A DNA stretch of 64,000 bases, from positions 33,335,172-33,399,171 of the forward strand of contig CM055830.1 of NCBI GenBank assembly GCA_029582265.1, given 5' to 3'. A program made the position numbers and the translations under genes. The notes under the pieces are model-generated. The model searched no databases and had not been told where the DNA came from. It saw only the letters and a program-made list of their open reading frames with translations. Positions within the stretch are counted from its first letter, which is position 1. Each line of letters begins with the position of its first letter. This document shows positions 10,550 through 20,333 of this stretch, piece after piece. The stretch is from Zoroaster sp. YZ-2022 (Eukaryota; Echinodermata; Asteroidea; Forcipulatida; Zoroasteridae).

Positions 10550-10995
10550 TGACATAAAACACAATAAAGGGGGCCACTTTGCATCCGTCGCGTTAGCAGT
10601 TTTTCCCAATGGTTGTTATTTATTTTTAAGTACCTGAAACCGACCAAAAAATGTTTCAACATGTGAATGGACATGCAGGCTTATACTAGAAGTAGAACTA
10701 ATTTGAGTTGATTTATTTTATTTTTTTATTTTTTTATTTATTTTTTTACCCTCAAATTTCCATAAAAATTGGACGGAAAAAGTTACCTCACTTTTCCGTC
10801 CATTTGTTGATGGAAATTTTAGGGTAATTAAAAAATAATAGTAATAATCAACTCAAATTATCTTTAGGATAAGCATGCATGTCTATTCAAATGTTGAAAT
10901 TCTTTTTGGGTGGTTTCAGATATTAAAAAAAAAATTACAACCATTAGAAAAACTGCTAACGTGACGGTAGGAAAGTGGCCCCCTTTATTGTGTCA
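10550..10995 (+). mobile_element. foldback MITE M, copy 2
   Basis: Same element and orientation as 2345-2789. The right terminus has lost a few bases (tattgtgtcata instead of tattgtgttttatgtcata). Confidence 0.88.
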
Positions 10996-11140
10996 TATAA
11001 TGTTGACATGTAGGGAAAATGGGAAAGTAGAGCTTTTGTACCCTTCCCTATGGACAGACAGAGCACACACAATATGACATAATGCAAACACAGACAGGAG
11101 AAACAAGAAAACATAAGACCGGACGTAGTTTCAACTTTAA

Positions 11141-11685
11141 AGGTCCTATGAAATGATAATTTTTCACACTACATTTTTGGGGCTTAATATATGGTTTTGT
11201 CATGTTATATAAGTTTGTCATAAGTTATTTAATTTAATTTGTCCCCAAAATTTGTGTTGTCCCTTTTGATATCGCTTTTCGTGACGTAGACCTAGGCACC
11301 AAATGACAAAGGACATTGACAATGCACATTCCTGACCATTATGCTCTGGTAAGCTTCACTGCAGCCGTCCAAACAAATTCGTTGATATTTTGGATCTGAT
11401 GGGAATCTGTGCAGACTGACACCATTCTTTAGAAGTGTTGCTGCAGTCAGCAACAATACACCTTGGCGGCATAACAACAAAAACAGTTACATAAGTTTGC
11501 ACGTTGTATCATTCATATGTATCGATCGATGTGCGCCAACAAACAGCATGTTCCTAGGTCTACTTCATTTTTTTTTTTTTTGTGATGTAAATCTCCAATA
11601 CATTTTTTTTTAAATTGCATTTATAGGTTAATGTGTGCATATTTTATAGTTTACACTGGAAAAAAAAATCTAATTCATAGGACCT
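11141..11685 (-). mobile_element. TTAA-flanked element P8 carrying a THAP exon relic
   Basis: This 545 bp element has terminal inverted repeats AGGTCCTATGAAAT and inverse, with TTAA on both sides (11137-11140 and 11686-11689). The minus strand holds a broken THAP zinc-finger coding segment (separate entry). A second inner inverted pair, acgtagacctagg (about 11284) and cctaggtct (about 11551), lies around the coding segment. It is probably a deletion derivative of a transposon, or one that captured a THAP exon. Confidence 0.8.
11330..11473 (-). pseudogene. THAP zinc-finger fragment, frameshifted
   Basis: Read on the minus strand it gives MPPRCIVADCSNTSK, then (after an apparent extra base) GVSLHRFPSDPKYQRI, then (after another shift) WTAAVKLTRA followed by a stop. 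This matches the N-terminal half of a THAP domain: the first two zinc cysteines (C-x4-C), the HRFP motif and the conserved tryptophan. THAP domains are DNA-binding modules of P-element-type transposases and of host proteins derived from them. At least two frameshifts and loss of the C-terminal C-x2-H pair make it a relic. Confidence 0.8.
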
Positions 11686-12108
11686 TTAAAGATCTCGACA
11701 CATAAGAATCTAAAATGCTACTTTTAAGTTTTTTGGCAGTGAAAAAGTTTGTCCTAAGTCATTATTAAGATTGTTCTAATACAAAAAGCCCACTCTGAGG
11801 TGATGTGGCAAATATTGGAAGAAAAAGTGCAAGGTGGTCAATAAAAATCAGCGACCGTGGACTGTGACGTCGCATTTGAATGGACAGGCGGAAACACTAG
11901 TGTGAGAATTCCCCAACTAGTCCAAATGTGTAAGCTGTCTCAGTCTGGGGGCATTTATGGAGAGCAGAGAACTGCAAGAAAGACACAGGAAATCGAGGAA
12001 CTGAATTGGGAAACGGGAAAAGTGGGGCAGACAGAGGAACGTGCTTAGCCTGTCTCCATGTTGCGTGACTGTACATGTCAATTTTTCATGTTCAACCATC
12101 GATCTTAA

Positions 12109-12175
12109 CCCTAACCCCCTAGATATTTTGGCTAAGAACCTTCCTCAATCCACTAAAATCCAGTAACACTACCAC
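12109..12175 (+). mobile_element. MITE P4 end fragment
   Basis: TTAA (12105-12108) followed by CCCTAACCCCCTAGATATTT and ggctaagaacctt. The homology ends after about 65 bp. The sequence from 11686 to 12104 and from 12176 to 12384 shows no recognised gene. Confidence 0.7.
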
Positions 12176-12384
12176 ATTTGCATGGGGCTGGATGTCCCAA
12201 TAAGTATACCTGTTGGGGGCTATACAGTACTGAGTCCATCAAAATACAATACAACCAGCCATTGGAGTTTGATGGGTTTGTGTCTCTCAGTTAAGCGCTG
12301 GCAATTTATTGTGACACTTTACGGGGTACATACATGTAGCTGTGATTATCAGACCTATCTATTGTTTTAACCATCTTTGAAGAC

Positions 12385-12900
12385 GATTTTTGGCGACGCC
12401 GAGACGTCATACTTAAAATTCTCTAAATTTCTCTATTCAAAGCCATCCAGTAAATTTAATCTAGTTCCAGTCCGGTGAAGACTTTGACTGTTCTTTCTAA
12501 GTCCATTTGTATCCCGCCTGTTTTGCTTGTATTGTTGTAAAAGTGAAGTTTTTTATGTACGATTGGTTAGGCATTCAGGCGATGTGGCTGAGGTACTATT
12601 GCTGTTGACGACCAGTGTATTCTTCAATAGTTTTGATTTTTATGATCTTTCGAAGGTCGTCATTGGTGTAGATGAGGTGGTGTTCTTGCCCTTGCCTTTT
12701 TTTGGTGTTATAACCTCCTTTGACCATCCGTCTGAGGAGCCGGACTTGACTGGATCTTGTTAAGCTGGGGTTTGGTGAGAGCCCAAGTTTGGCAGCTGTA
12801 GGTTAGCCGGCTCCTTACCGTGCTGGTAAAATAGGTCTTACGGATATCCATGTCGATGTTGTAGTTTTAGAGGTGTCTGGAGAGTTCTCCAAAGATGCTA
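12385..12900 (-). pseudogene. non-LTR retrotransposon relic, C-terminal part of reverse transcriptase ORF
   Basis: Minus-strand translation, switching frame, gives DIRKTYFTSTVRSRLTYSCQ with TWALTKPQLNKIQ, then RLLRRMVKGGYNTKK, IYTNDDLRKIIKIKTIEEYT, GRQQQ*YLSHIA*MPNQSYIK. This is the layout of the region after the catalytic domain of LINE reverse transcriptases (TY..TW.LTK, LRRMV, GR.Q..YL.H..R.PN). In-frame stops and at least one frameshift show it is dead. The clade cannot be settled from this piece. Confidence 0.8.
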
Positions 12901-13059
12901 ATGGTACCAAAATAGGGGTGGATCCAGGGGGAAAATGGGAGGGGGCACTGAAAAAAGGTATGCAACTTTACATGCACAGTGAAAAAGGTGACACACATCT
13001 CTCTTTGCCACCCTGAGGGTCTACCAATGACCAGACACTCTGAGAAGTTATTCCATCGG

Positions 13060-13645
13060 ACACATTATCAAATACATTACATTACATTACATTACAACAA
13101 GTATTTATCATGCGCCATTCCCGAGAGGCTCATGGCGCTTACAAAAGTTAATATGACATAATAAATACAAATCAGGATAGAATAAGACATAAATTGATGC
13201 AAAATTAATGAGGAAACAAGTGAGTTTTAAGAGCCTTCTTGAAGGCATTAACAGAAACAGATTGTCTGATATAAACAGGAAGATTGTTCCATAGCTTGGA
13301 TGCACAAACAGTGAAAGATCTATCACCAGCTTGGACTCTTGTGATAGGATATTCAAGGCGGAGATATCTGTTGATCTTAAATGCCTATTTGGAACATACA
13401 ATTTCAAACAATTTGATAAATATATTGGTGCTAAGCCATTTAGTGATTTGTACACATATAGAAGCAATTTAAATGATATATTCTTTGTTGAACTGGTAGC
13501 CAATGAAGTGATTTTAACAGTGGTGCAGGATCGTGTCTTCTACATGTTGTATTTATAGTGAAAACAAGTCTAGCTGCCCAATTCTGTAGATGTTGCAAAC
13601 GGATGATGTATGACTGCAGTTTCAAATCTAAAATGGATCCATTAC
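13060..13645 (-). pseudogene. CR1/L2-type LINE 3' end relic
   Basis: On the minus strand: LQHLQNWAARLVFTINTTCR, then LLKSLHWLPVQQRI, then FKLLLYVYKSLNGLAPIYLS and YVPNRHLRS, continuing with a decayed tail to about 13110. The order LQ..QN.AARLV / SLHWLPV..RI / FK.L...YK.LNGLAP.YL is the typical end of CR1/L2 clade ORF2. Two frames are needed. The 3' end on the minus strand runs into a TAATG-type microsatellite (acattacattac, 13076-13096), a common tail for this clade. Confidence 0.87.
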
Positions 13646-13674
13646 GACATAAAATCCATACAAAAGAAATCTGA

Positions 13675-13747
13675 ATACTGTAACCAGCAGTTCTTTTCAG
13701 AACTATTTACTACTCAAAAGATAATTTTTACATGGTGTCACCACAAA
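13675..13747 (+). repeat. fragment of the 64-bp-minisatellite family H
   Basis: It matches 19065-19130 (cagttcttttcagaactatt, tactactcaaaaga, acatggtgtcaccacaaaca). Only one unit of the array is present before the P7 element begins. Confidence 0.75.
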
Positions 13748-14352
13748 CACTATCATCACGATCAGAGCAGACTTTCAACAGGGCATTGAATCGGTGTCTT
13801 GGTTTAACCCCTTGCGTAGGGTATTATTTTTACCGAGAGTGAAGGTGGTTGCGGCCAACCACGAAACGTCTGTGGGGCCGTGGAGCACCGGGTCAAACCC
13901 GGTCGTGGACATGTTCACAACTCCGCTGTTCAGCCAAGCGTATAGACAGAACAATAAGCGGGCAAGCTAAACCAGGCATACCCTATTCAGAAAGCTCATG
14001 AAAAGGCTGTATTCAGAATGCTCTCAAAAGCCCAATCTATTATATAACACTCCATTTCAAGAACAATATGGTCCACCAAACTATCAGCCTTCTTGAAGAT
14101 TTCAATTCAAGGCGAATTCTCAGCAAATACAGCTGGAAAATCAATTAATTCACCGGCCGCGGCTATAGTCGTCAACCGTACGCAAGGGGTTAAGATGTAC
14201 ACAGTGACTGAAAATTACTGGCTCATTTATGCAGCAGCAATTATGCAGCAGTAATATGACCTTATCATGTTGGTATTATTTTCAGTCTTCTGATTGAATC
14301 TAAAACTAGCACTCTGATTCCATGTCCTGTTGGTCGTGACGACATTGTCCAT
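13748..14352 (-). mobile_element. MITE P7, minus orientation, split by element P1
   Basis: The left part is atcatcacgatcagagcaga to ggttTTAA at 13807. The right part resumes at 14190 with TTAAGATGTACACAGTGACT and ends ttgtccat before TTAA. The interruption is the 382 bp element P1. Confidence 0.88.
13808..14189. mobile_element. piggyBac-like MITE P1 with TTAA duplication
   Basis: A 382 bp element starts CCCCTTGCGTA and ends TACGCAAGGGG. It is flanked by TTAA at 13804-13807 and 14190-14193. The surrounding P7 copy supplies the empty-site sequence (tagtttaagatgaacacag in intact copies), which confirms a four-base TTAA duplication. No open frame of note. Confidence 0.9.
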
Positions 14353-14547
14353 TTAAATCTGAATGCATTATTCATTATTTTCTTGTCGACACAGTGGAAT
14401 AAACCGGAACTTTCTCTTTAATACAGGATTGTGTGGGAGAACCGTCGTTCGGAAAAATTGATTTTGCGGGGCCTGTAAATGGAAGATTGAAAATTAATAC
14501 ACGTACGTTGTACATGTATGTCTTTGCATCAAAGGCAGACTCCTAAA

Positions 14548-14824
14548 GACTAAGGCCAAAAAAATGAAGTCTTCAGTTTCTGGTCATAGGTCGCCATCAA
14601 ATCCGTAGCGGTGATCGTTTTTTTGTAATCTTTTTTTAAAAAGTAATACATGCTAACATGTTTATGTGGTTATTGGAACCAGACCACATTTTCCTTATAC
14701 AAAGTATGGTGGCTAAGAGAGGTCTCATAAATCGGGCAAACGTTCATACCCCATTGTGAAAAAGTCATTTAAAACACAGCACGGCAGAATTACAATCGAT
14801 CCAGTGATTTTGGTTGCAATTGAG
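14548..14824 (+). mobile_element. MITE V, partial copy 1
   Basis: It contains taaggccaaaaaaatgaagt, tcagtttctggtcataggtc, acaaagtatggtggctaaga and aaaacacagcacggcagaat. One terminal part is missing compared with copies at 15.9, 22.9, 42.9 and 51.1 kb. Confidence 0.78.
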
Positions 14825-14995
14825 AGCCCCCCCCCCCCAGAACAACAATTTCCTACACATTGCCAATTAACATAGCATATTGCATTTGTTTCACCCTTCC
14901 CCTGTGTCTCGGAGCTTTTAAGATTGAAAATTACCCCCTCAAAATTCAAGACCTTTTGCCACTCGAGTGTACCTGGTGCCGATGTCAATATTTGT

Positions 14996-15360
14996 GGAGT
15001 GTCGTGGCCGAGCGGTCTAGCTTACCGGACTCAAGTTCTGGTGTTAACAGCAGAATGTGGGTTCGAATCACGGCCGTGACACTTGTGTCCTTGAGCAAGA
15101 CACTTAACCGTAATTGCTTCTCTCCACCCAGGGGTTAAATGGGTACCTGTGAGGGCAGAGTTGGTTGGTTAGCCCTATATGCGCTGTAATGGCAGCAATT
15201 GAGCTGTATACTACCCAGGGAGCTGAGTGGTTTCAGGAATGATTTATGAGCCTTATGAGCCTTCTGAGCAGGGGTAATAATATAATGCGCCTTGAGCACC
15301 ACTCAGTTGGTGGATACGTGCGCTGTATAAGTCCACACATTTTTTTTATTATTATTATTT
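14996..15360 (+). repeat. tRNA-Leu-derived SINE A, full copy
   Basis: The head ggagtgtcgtggccgagcgg, with gactcaagttctgg (a leucine CAA-type anticodon arm) and a box B-like gggttcgaatca, followed by the shared body and an ATT-rich tail. It is the version with the extra atgagccttctgagcagggg segment. Confidence 0.92.
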
Positions 15361-15918
15361 TTAGCAACCAAAATAATTTTTATTATTGGATTGGCTTATT
15401 TGATAATCAAAACATCGCAGCGTGATGGCTGAATTATAATCCATGGCAGAGTTATAGAGTAAAGGCCAACTCGTAAATTATTCGAAGACAGTGTATTTTT
15501 TTATATCATAAATTCACTGCAAATGATTTGTGCAAGGATACAAGCACTCAACTTTTGCAAATAATTTTTTGTTGGGGAATCTCAGGTTTGAATGTTAAAA
15601 TTCCTTTATAACTTTAAAGGGAAGGTACAACAGATTTATTTATTTATGATATCGTTTCTAAGAAACACTTGGAATGTAATTAGGCACTTCTCATCGTCAA
15701 TCCCTGAGGCAATAAATTGCCTGTGACCGCGGGGCATTTGCGAAGTTTACAGAAGAAAGTGCAGTTTGAAATATCAGGAACTAGAGAAAGGTGTGAAGCT
15801 CGAAAGATAACGCACAGCTGGAGTGTTAGGCCTATGTAGTCTGCTCGATTGATTCTTAAAGAAGTATTGCCTGTGTTTTATGGGCAATTTTTGTTTTCAT
15901 AAGAACACTGATTATTTC
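15361..15918. other. intron without recognised feature
   Basis: AT-rich. TTAAAGGGAAGGTACAACAG at about 15616 resembles the left end of the P11 repeat near 63449. Nothing else is supported. Confidence 0.4.
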
Positions 15919-15920
15919 CT

Positions 15921-16302
15921 ATGAGGCCACAAAAAAAAAGTCTCCAGTTTCAGGTCTCTGGACGCGTCGCCTTAGACCCGCAAATTAAAACAATTTTGTT
16001 TTTGGCTATAAAACAATGTCCAATTGCAGCCAAAATTACTGGATTGATTGGAATTCTGCCGTGCTGTGTTTTAAACCTTTTTCACATACACATGTCGGGG
16101 TATGAACATTTGCATGATTTGTGAGGCCTCTCTAAGCCACCATACTTTGTATGTGGGAAATTTGGTCCCCGCATATACATGTTTCACATATTTCCCTGTT
16201 GACAAAAAATTCCAAAAAGAAAAAAAAAAAAAAAAAAAAAGCGTCACTGCACCGATTTTGAAGCTGACCGATGACCAGAAACCAGAGACTTTTTTCGCCT
16301 TA
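15921..16302 (+). mobile_element. MITE V, full copy
   Basis: The left end is gaggccacaaaaaaaaagtc and the right end gagacttttttcgcctta, with inverted termini aagtctccagtttc... and ...gaccagaaaccagagactt. The inside carries aattctgccgtgctgtg and ggtccccgcatatac. A 20+ base A run lies in the centre (about 16219-16240). The SINE that follows begins directly at its end. Confidence 0.82.
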
Positions 16303-16660
16303 ATAATAATAATAATAATGTCGGGCATTTTAAAGCGCTCTTAAACAAGGTATCAGAGCACTGTACATTATTACCCCTGCTCATCAGGTGCATAAATCAT
16401 TCCTGAAACCATCTCAGCTCCCTGGGGAGTATACAGCTCAATTGCTGCCATTTCGGCGCATATGGGCTAATCAAACACAACAACCAACTCTGCCCTCACA
16501 GGTACCCATTTACCCCTGGGTGGAGAGAAGCAATTATGGTAAAGTGTCTTGCTCAAGGACACAAGTACCACGGTCACGGACAGGATTCGAACCCACATTC
16601 TGACGACTCAGCCACCAGAACACAAATCCGATGCACTAAACCGCTCGACCATGGCACTCC
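16303..16660 (-). repeat. SINE A, minus strand, with a different 3' tail
   Basis: Head and body are standard. The 3' end (left side) reads aatgtcgggcattttaaagc, gctcttaaacaaggtatcag instead of the usual ccttgagcaccagtttggtg block, so this copy has acquired another tail and may be a distinct subfamily. Confidence 0.85.
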
Positions 16661-17229
16661 ATTAAGAAAGGAATACAAAAAATGAACTATTTCACAAGAT
16701 AGTTGTCAGAAGCTTGGTTTGACAGTAAAAAAAGTGCCAAAATTAATTGATGACAGGACCTACCATTAATTCATTTTGGTACATATTTTAACACTGTAAA
16801 GCATGTTTCTCATGACTATTTTGGAAAATGTGTAATTTTACAGCAGTTGTATTCACTTTCTCAAGTAAAATAGCAATGTTCCGATGAAAAATCAAATGTC
16901 TGTTAAAATAGCGAAAGTTGCCATTAAAATAGCGAAAAATACGCGTGATACATCTTTAACTCTTCACACTCGTGTCGTGAATAGAGTCGTCTCCGCAATT
17001 AGATTTCAACCATCGGCCTGATCATCTGCTCACCATATTCTGTGGCTTCAAGTGTTTTAGGTTATTCAGTCTTCGGAGGTGACGCAAATACCTGTCTGCT
17101 GATGGCTGTTGTAGGATATTTACTGCAAGTGAATCGAGTGGCTTGAATTATGCATACTTCCAACCTTGACTGAGGAAGAAACAGTCCAAATTGCCCACAT
17201 TGCATGAAGTGCAGTCTCCAACCTCAGGC
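16661..17229. other. intron without recognised feature
   Basis: AT-rich, with a short repeated phrase (aaaatagcgaaa twice near 16908 and 16928). No coding potential seen. Confidence 0.4.
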
Positions 17230-17233
17230 TTAA

Positions 17234-17449
17234 AGGGGCAGTATTGTTACAATCAACAGGGCATAGAATCGGAGTCTTAGTTTTAGATTAACCCAGTGTC
17301 TGAAAATAATACCCCACATTATAAGGTCATATTACCGTTGCTGCTGCATAAATGAGCCAGTAATTTTCAGTCACTGTGTTCATCTTAAACTACGACACCA
17401 ATTCCATGCCCTGTTGAAAGTCTGCTCTGATCATGACGATATTGTCCCT
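17234..17449 (+). mobile_element. MITE P7, full copy
   Basis: AGGGGCAGTATTGTTACAAT to gacgatattgtccct, flanked by TTAA at 17230-17233 and 17450-17453. It retains the internal palindrome (ccccacattataaggtcata). Confidence 0.9.
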
Positions 17450-17568
17450 TTAAAGTTAGAGTATGAGTAAGGAATTTGAAACAGCGTGTCCAAATTTGTC
17501 ATTCTTTGAAAAATGTGGTGTCCAAATGTTTAATTTATAATACTTTTACATATGTTTCACTAATTATC

Positions 17569-17712
17569 CTGATTTCAGGATTTCTTACAAATCTCTCAAG
17601 ATTTGCATCAAAATTTTTTGAAAAGAAAGAAGTAGCCTGTATTGTGTCTAAACCTCTAGTTTCTTGTTTGTGGGGATGTAGAGAGTCTGTAAATCCTCCA
17701 AAATTAAACCGG
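17569..17712 (+). mobile_element. hAT-like repeat W, fragment
   Basis: ttcaggatttcttacaaatc, gaaagaagtagcctgtattg and ctagtttcttgtttgtgggg are shared with copies at 38.0, 40.4, 56.0, 58.7 and 62.3 kb. The right part (from ccaggaggttcaggg) is absent. Confidence 0.75.
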
Positions 17713-19010
17713 AGACAGATAGAATAGAATAGAATACAAACGTTTTTGGATTTAAAAAAAAAAATATTTAATCACTTATTGTGATTCAACGTTCACAGGT
17801 TAATTTTCTTGAAAACTAGAGGTTGAAATGAACTTAACCAAAATACCAATGCTGTACCTTCCCATTGTAATTCTATGTATTCTCCTTTTAATCAAATTAA
17901 TGAGATCGTGATAGCAATGGTGTTGTTCTGTTGCCAAGCAACGCTCACTGACACGCAGCAGCAGCAGCCTTAACTTTGTTGGCTGAATGTGCTTTTCGGC
18001 GCAAGGGAATCAACTTAGAGATGATTATCACAGGAGAAGCTGTGACCGTGAATAAAAACGCTTTTATGTTTTAATGTAAAAAAGTGGATAGCTCTGAGAC
18101 TAATAACAGCAATGCACAAAATTATAGAGAAATGTTCCCGAGGGAGTTGGGTAAAAACCTTGATAAATTCAATTTAATGAATGTTTTTTTTATTGATCTT
18201 GTGAAACGTTAGATGCATCTTCTGAGTCAGATACATGCAATCGATTACAATTAATTTACAAAATTCATTAAGAAAACGTTGACTTTGGTTTTGCCTGGTA
18301 TCGCCATTTGCCTGGCTACAAGGCTGCAAGACGATCATTGATTACTTTCTTGATGAAAGGTAATATATACATGCATTTATGGTCACAGTTTTATACCAAA
18401 CTTACTTTCTGTAAAGTTGATGATAATATAACCATGGAGGAAGGAATCTGTTTTCCTTCCTCCATGATATAACCAGTTAGGCTATATGCAGTACAGACGA
18501 TAAGCAAAGATACGAGTTGAGATGGAGTTTACGGTTGATGATACGGTTTAATACATGTCGGATGGTGGAGGCATTCTCTCCTCTCACTAAGAATTCACAA
18601 GGTTTATATACACAATCTATGAACACTTTCTTATAAGATCATAACCTTAAAAGGACTTGTTTCATACCTTATGAATGATACATTTTGAATAATTAGACAA
18701 TACAATAATATGTTTGGTTGGTTTGAGAAAGAGAGGCTGTCCTAAGCAAATCGATGTAGAGTGGTCATCCATATTTGGACATACACATACCCTGACCAGA
18801 GCCTACACTGCTGAGGTCATCACTACTTAGAATGTGGTGCTCACCAGTAAGGAATGTGCAAGGTGGCTGAAATAGCTTTACCTTGGACTTAAGTAATGCC
18901 CACTTATATTTTATCAAATCTAGAAACACCAGAACTCTAATATAATGTTACCAAGTTATGCATCTGTGAAATTAATGTATTTTCCCTTATTGTAGCGTGG
19001 TGATAATAAT
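17713..19010. other. intron, apparently low copy
   Basis: No gene or known repeat found. A small perfect hairpin lies at 18434-18465 (ATGGAGGAAGGAA, five-base loop, inverse). A stretch near 17940-18010 is less AT-rich than its surroundings but not coding. Confidence 0.45.
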
Positions 19011-19030
19011 ATCAAACATTCCTCTGAAGA

Positions 19031-19870
19031 CAATCAGAGCATACTGATCAAAACGTTGAGTTGTACCAACCAGTTCTTTTCAGAACTATTTACTACTCAA
19101 AAGAGAATTTTTACATGGTGTCACCGCAAACAGTCTTTACTTATCCTTTTCACCATGCAAAGCTACAAATCTTACTACATGGTGTCACCGCAAACAGTCT
19201 TTACTTATCCTTTTCACCGTGCAAAGCTACAGATCTTACTACATGGTGTCACTGCAAACAGTCTTTACTTATCCTTTTCACCGTGCAAAGCTACAAATCT
19301 TACTACATGGTGTCACCGCAAACAGTCTTTACTTATCCTTTTCACCATGCAAAGCTACAAATCTTACTACATGGTGTCACCGCAAACGGTCTGTACTTAG
19401 CCTTTACACCATGCAAAGCTACAAATCTTACTACATGGTGTCAATACAAACAGTCTTTACTTATCCTTTTCACCATGCAAAGCTACAAATCTTACTACAT
19501 GGTGTCACCGCAAACAGCCTTTACTTATCCTTTTCAAGGTGCAAAGCTACAAATCTTACTACATGGTGTCACCGCAAACAGCCTTTACTTATCCTTTTCA
19601 ACGTGCAAAGCTACAAATCTTACTACACGGTGACACCGCAAACAATATTTACTTATCCTTTTCACCATACAAAGCTACAAATCTTACTACATGGTGTCAC
19701 CGCAAACAGCCTTTACTTATCCTTTTCAACGTGCAAAGCTACAAATCTTACTACACGGTGACACCGCAAACAATATTTACTTATCCTTTTCACCATACAA
19801 AGCTACAAATCTTACTACATGGTGACACCACAAACAATAATATTTACTTATCCTTTTCACCATTTACTAA
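19031..19870 (+). repeat. repeat family H with 64-bp minisatellite, array 1
   Basis: The leader gatcaaaacgttgagttgta, cagttcttttcagaactatt is followed by about 12 copies of a 64 bp unit (ctttacttatccttttcacc, atgcaaagctacaaatctta, ctacatggtgtcaccgcaaa, cagt). Late units change to acacggtgacaccgcaaaca. All three + frames are open because 64 is not a multiple of three and the unit lacks stops. A unique leader plus a central array resembles Helitron-like non-autonomous elements, but I did not identify the termini. Confidence 0.88.
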
Positions 19871-19879
19871 TGAGTAGAT

Positions 19880-20115
19880 CTCAGATAGCTCCTATTGTTA
19901 ACACAGGCTTGACTGACACCTCAGCTGTCTTTGGTTCACAACTGTAACCAGTATAATGAGCTGGGTAGGACCTCCAGAAGCCCAGGTTATGTTGATTGAC
20001 AGGTACTGTATTGTTACAGGATTAGGACTCACAAAAGACAGATTAGGAGGCCAGGTAGCCTGGGCCTGGCCGGGCTTCTCAAAGGCTTGGCTGTACCACG
20101 ACTTTGGTTTTTTTA
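19880..20115 (+). repeat. dispersed repeat AA just upstream of the first exon
   Basis: It closely matches 49435-49680 (ttgactgacacctcagctgt, cctccagaagcccaggttat, ggcctggc..ggcttctcaaa). Part also occurs inverted at 48960-49060. It ends about 70 bp before the acceptor of the exon at 20184. Confidence 0.82.
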
Positions 20116-20183
20116 GGTTTTTTTTACGATTATACTGTAACAAAAATTTAATGTTAATATGAGTTTCTTTCCTTGTCTTCCAG

Positions 20184-20333
20184 ATTCTTGCCAATCTGTT
20201 TATCTTCTTATGTTCCAACCTGGCCGGTATCTTCACCCACTACCCGACAGAAGCCGCTCAGAGGCAGGCCTTCTTGGAGACCCGAAGATGCATCGAGGCC
20301 AGACTGACGACGCAACGTGAAAACCAGGAACAG
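20184..20333 (+). CDS. ADCY5/6: adenylyl cyclase exon: last helix of first membrane domain and start of C1
   Basis: This 150 bp exon encodes exactly 50 residues (phase 0 at both ends). It is bounded by a pyrimidine-rich stretch ending in cag and by the donor gtaaatg. It begins with a hydrophobic helix (ILANLFIFLCSNLAGIF, the end of the first six-helix membrane domain). It continues with the HYPTEAAQRQAFLETRRCIE and QRENQEQ segment that links the membrane to the C1a cyclase fold and forms the signalling-helix region. Membrane adenylyl cyclases make cAMP from ATP at the plasma membrane and respond to G proteins. The THYP..(A)QRQAF..TR.CI.AR and SQRENQ-like features fit ADCY5/6 best; an ADCY1/rutabaga-type cyclase is the alternative. 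The next residue (E) starts the exon at 34852. No exon for the preceding helices was found in the first 20 kb. Confidence 0.93.

Noticed and set aside
19056..19877. Long frames with LLHGVTANSLYLSF-type repeats
   Set aside because: They follow from the 64-bp minisatellite; the same protein appears in all three frames, and again at 38.4 kb.
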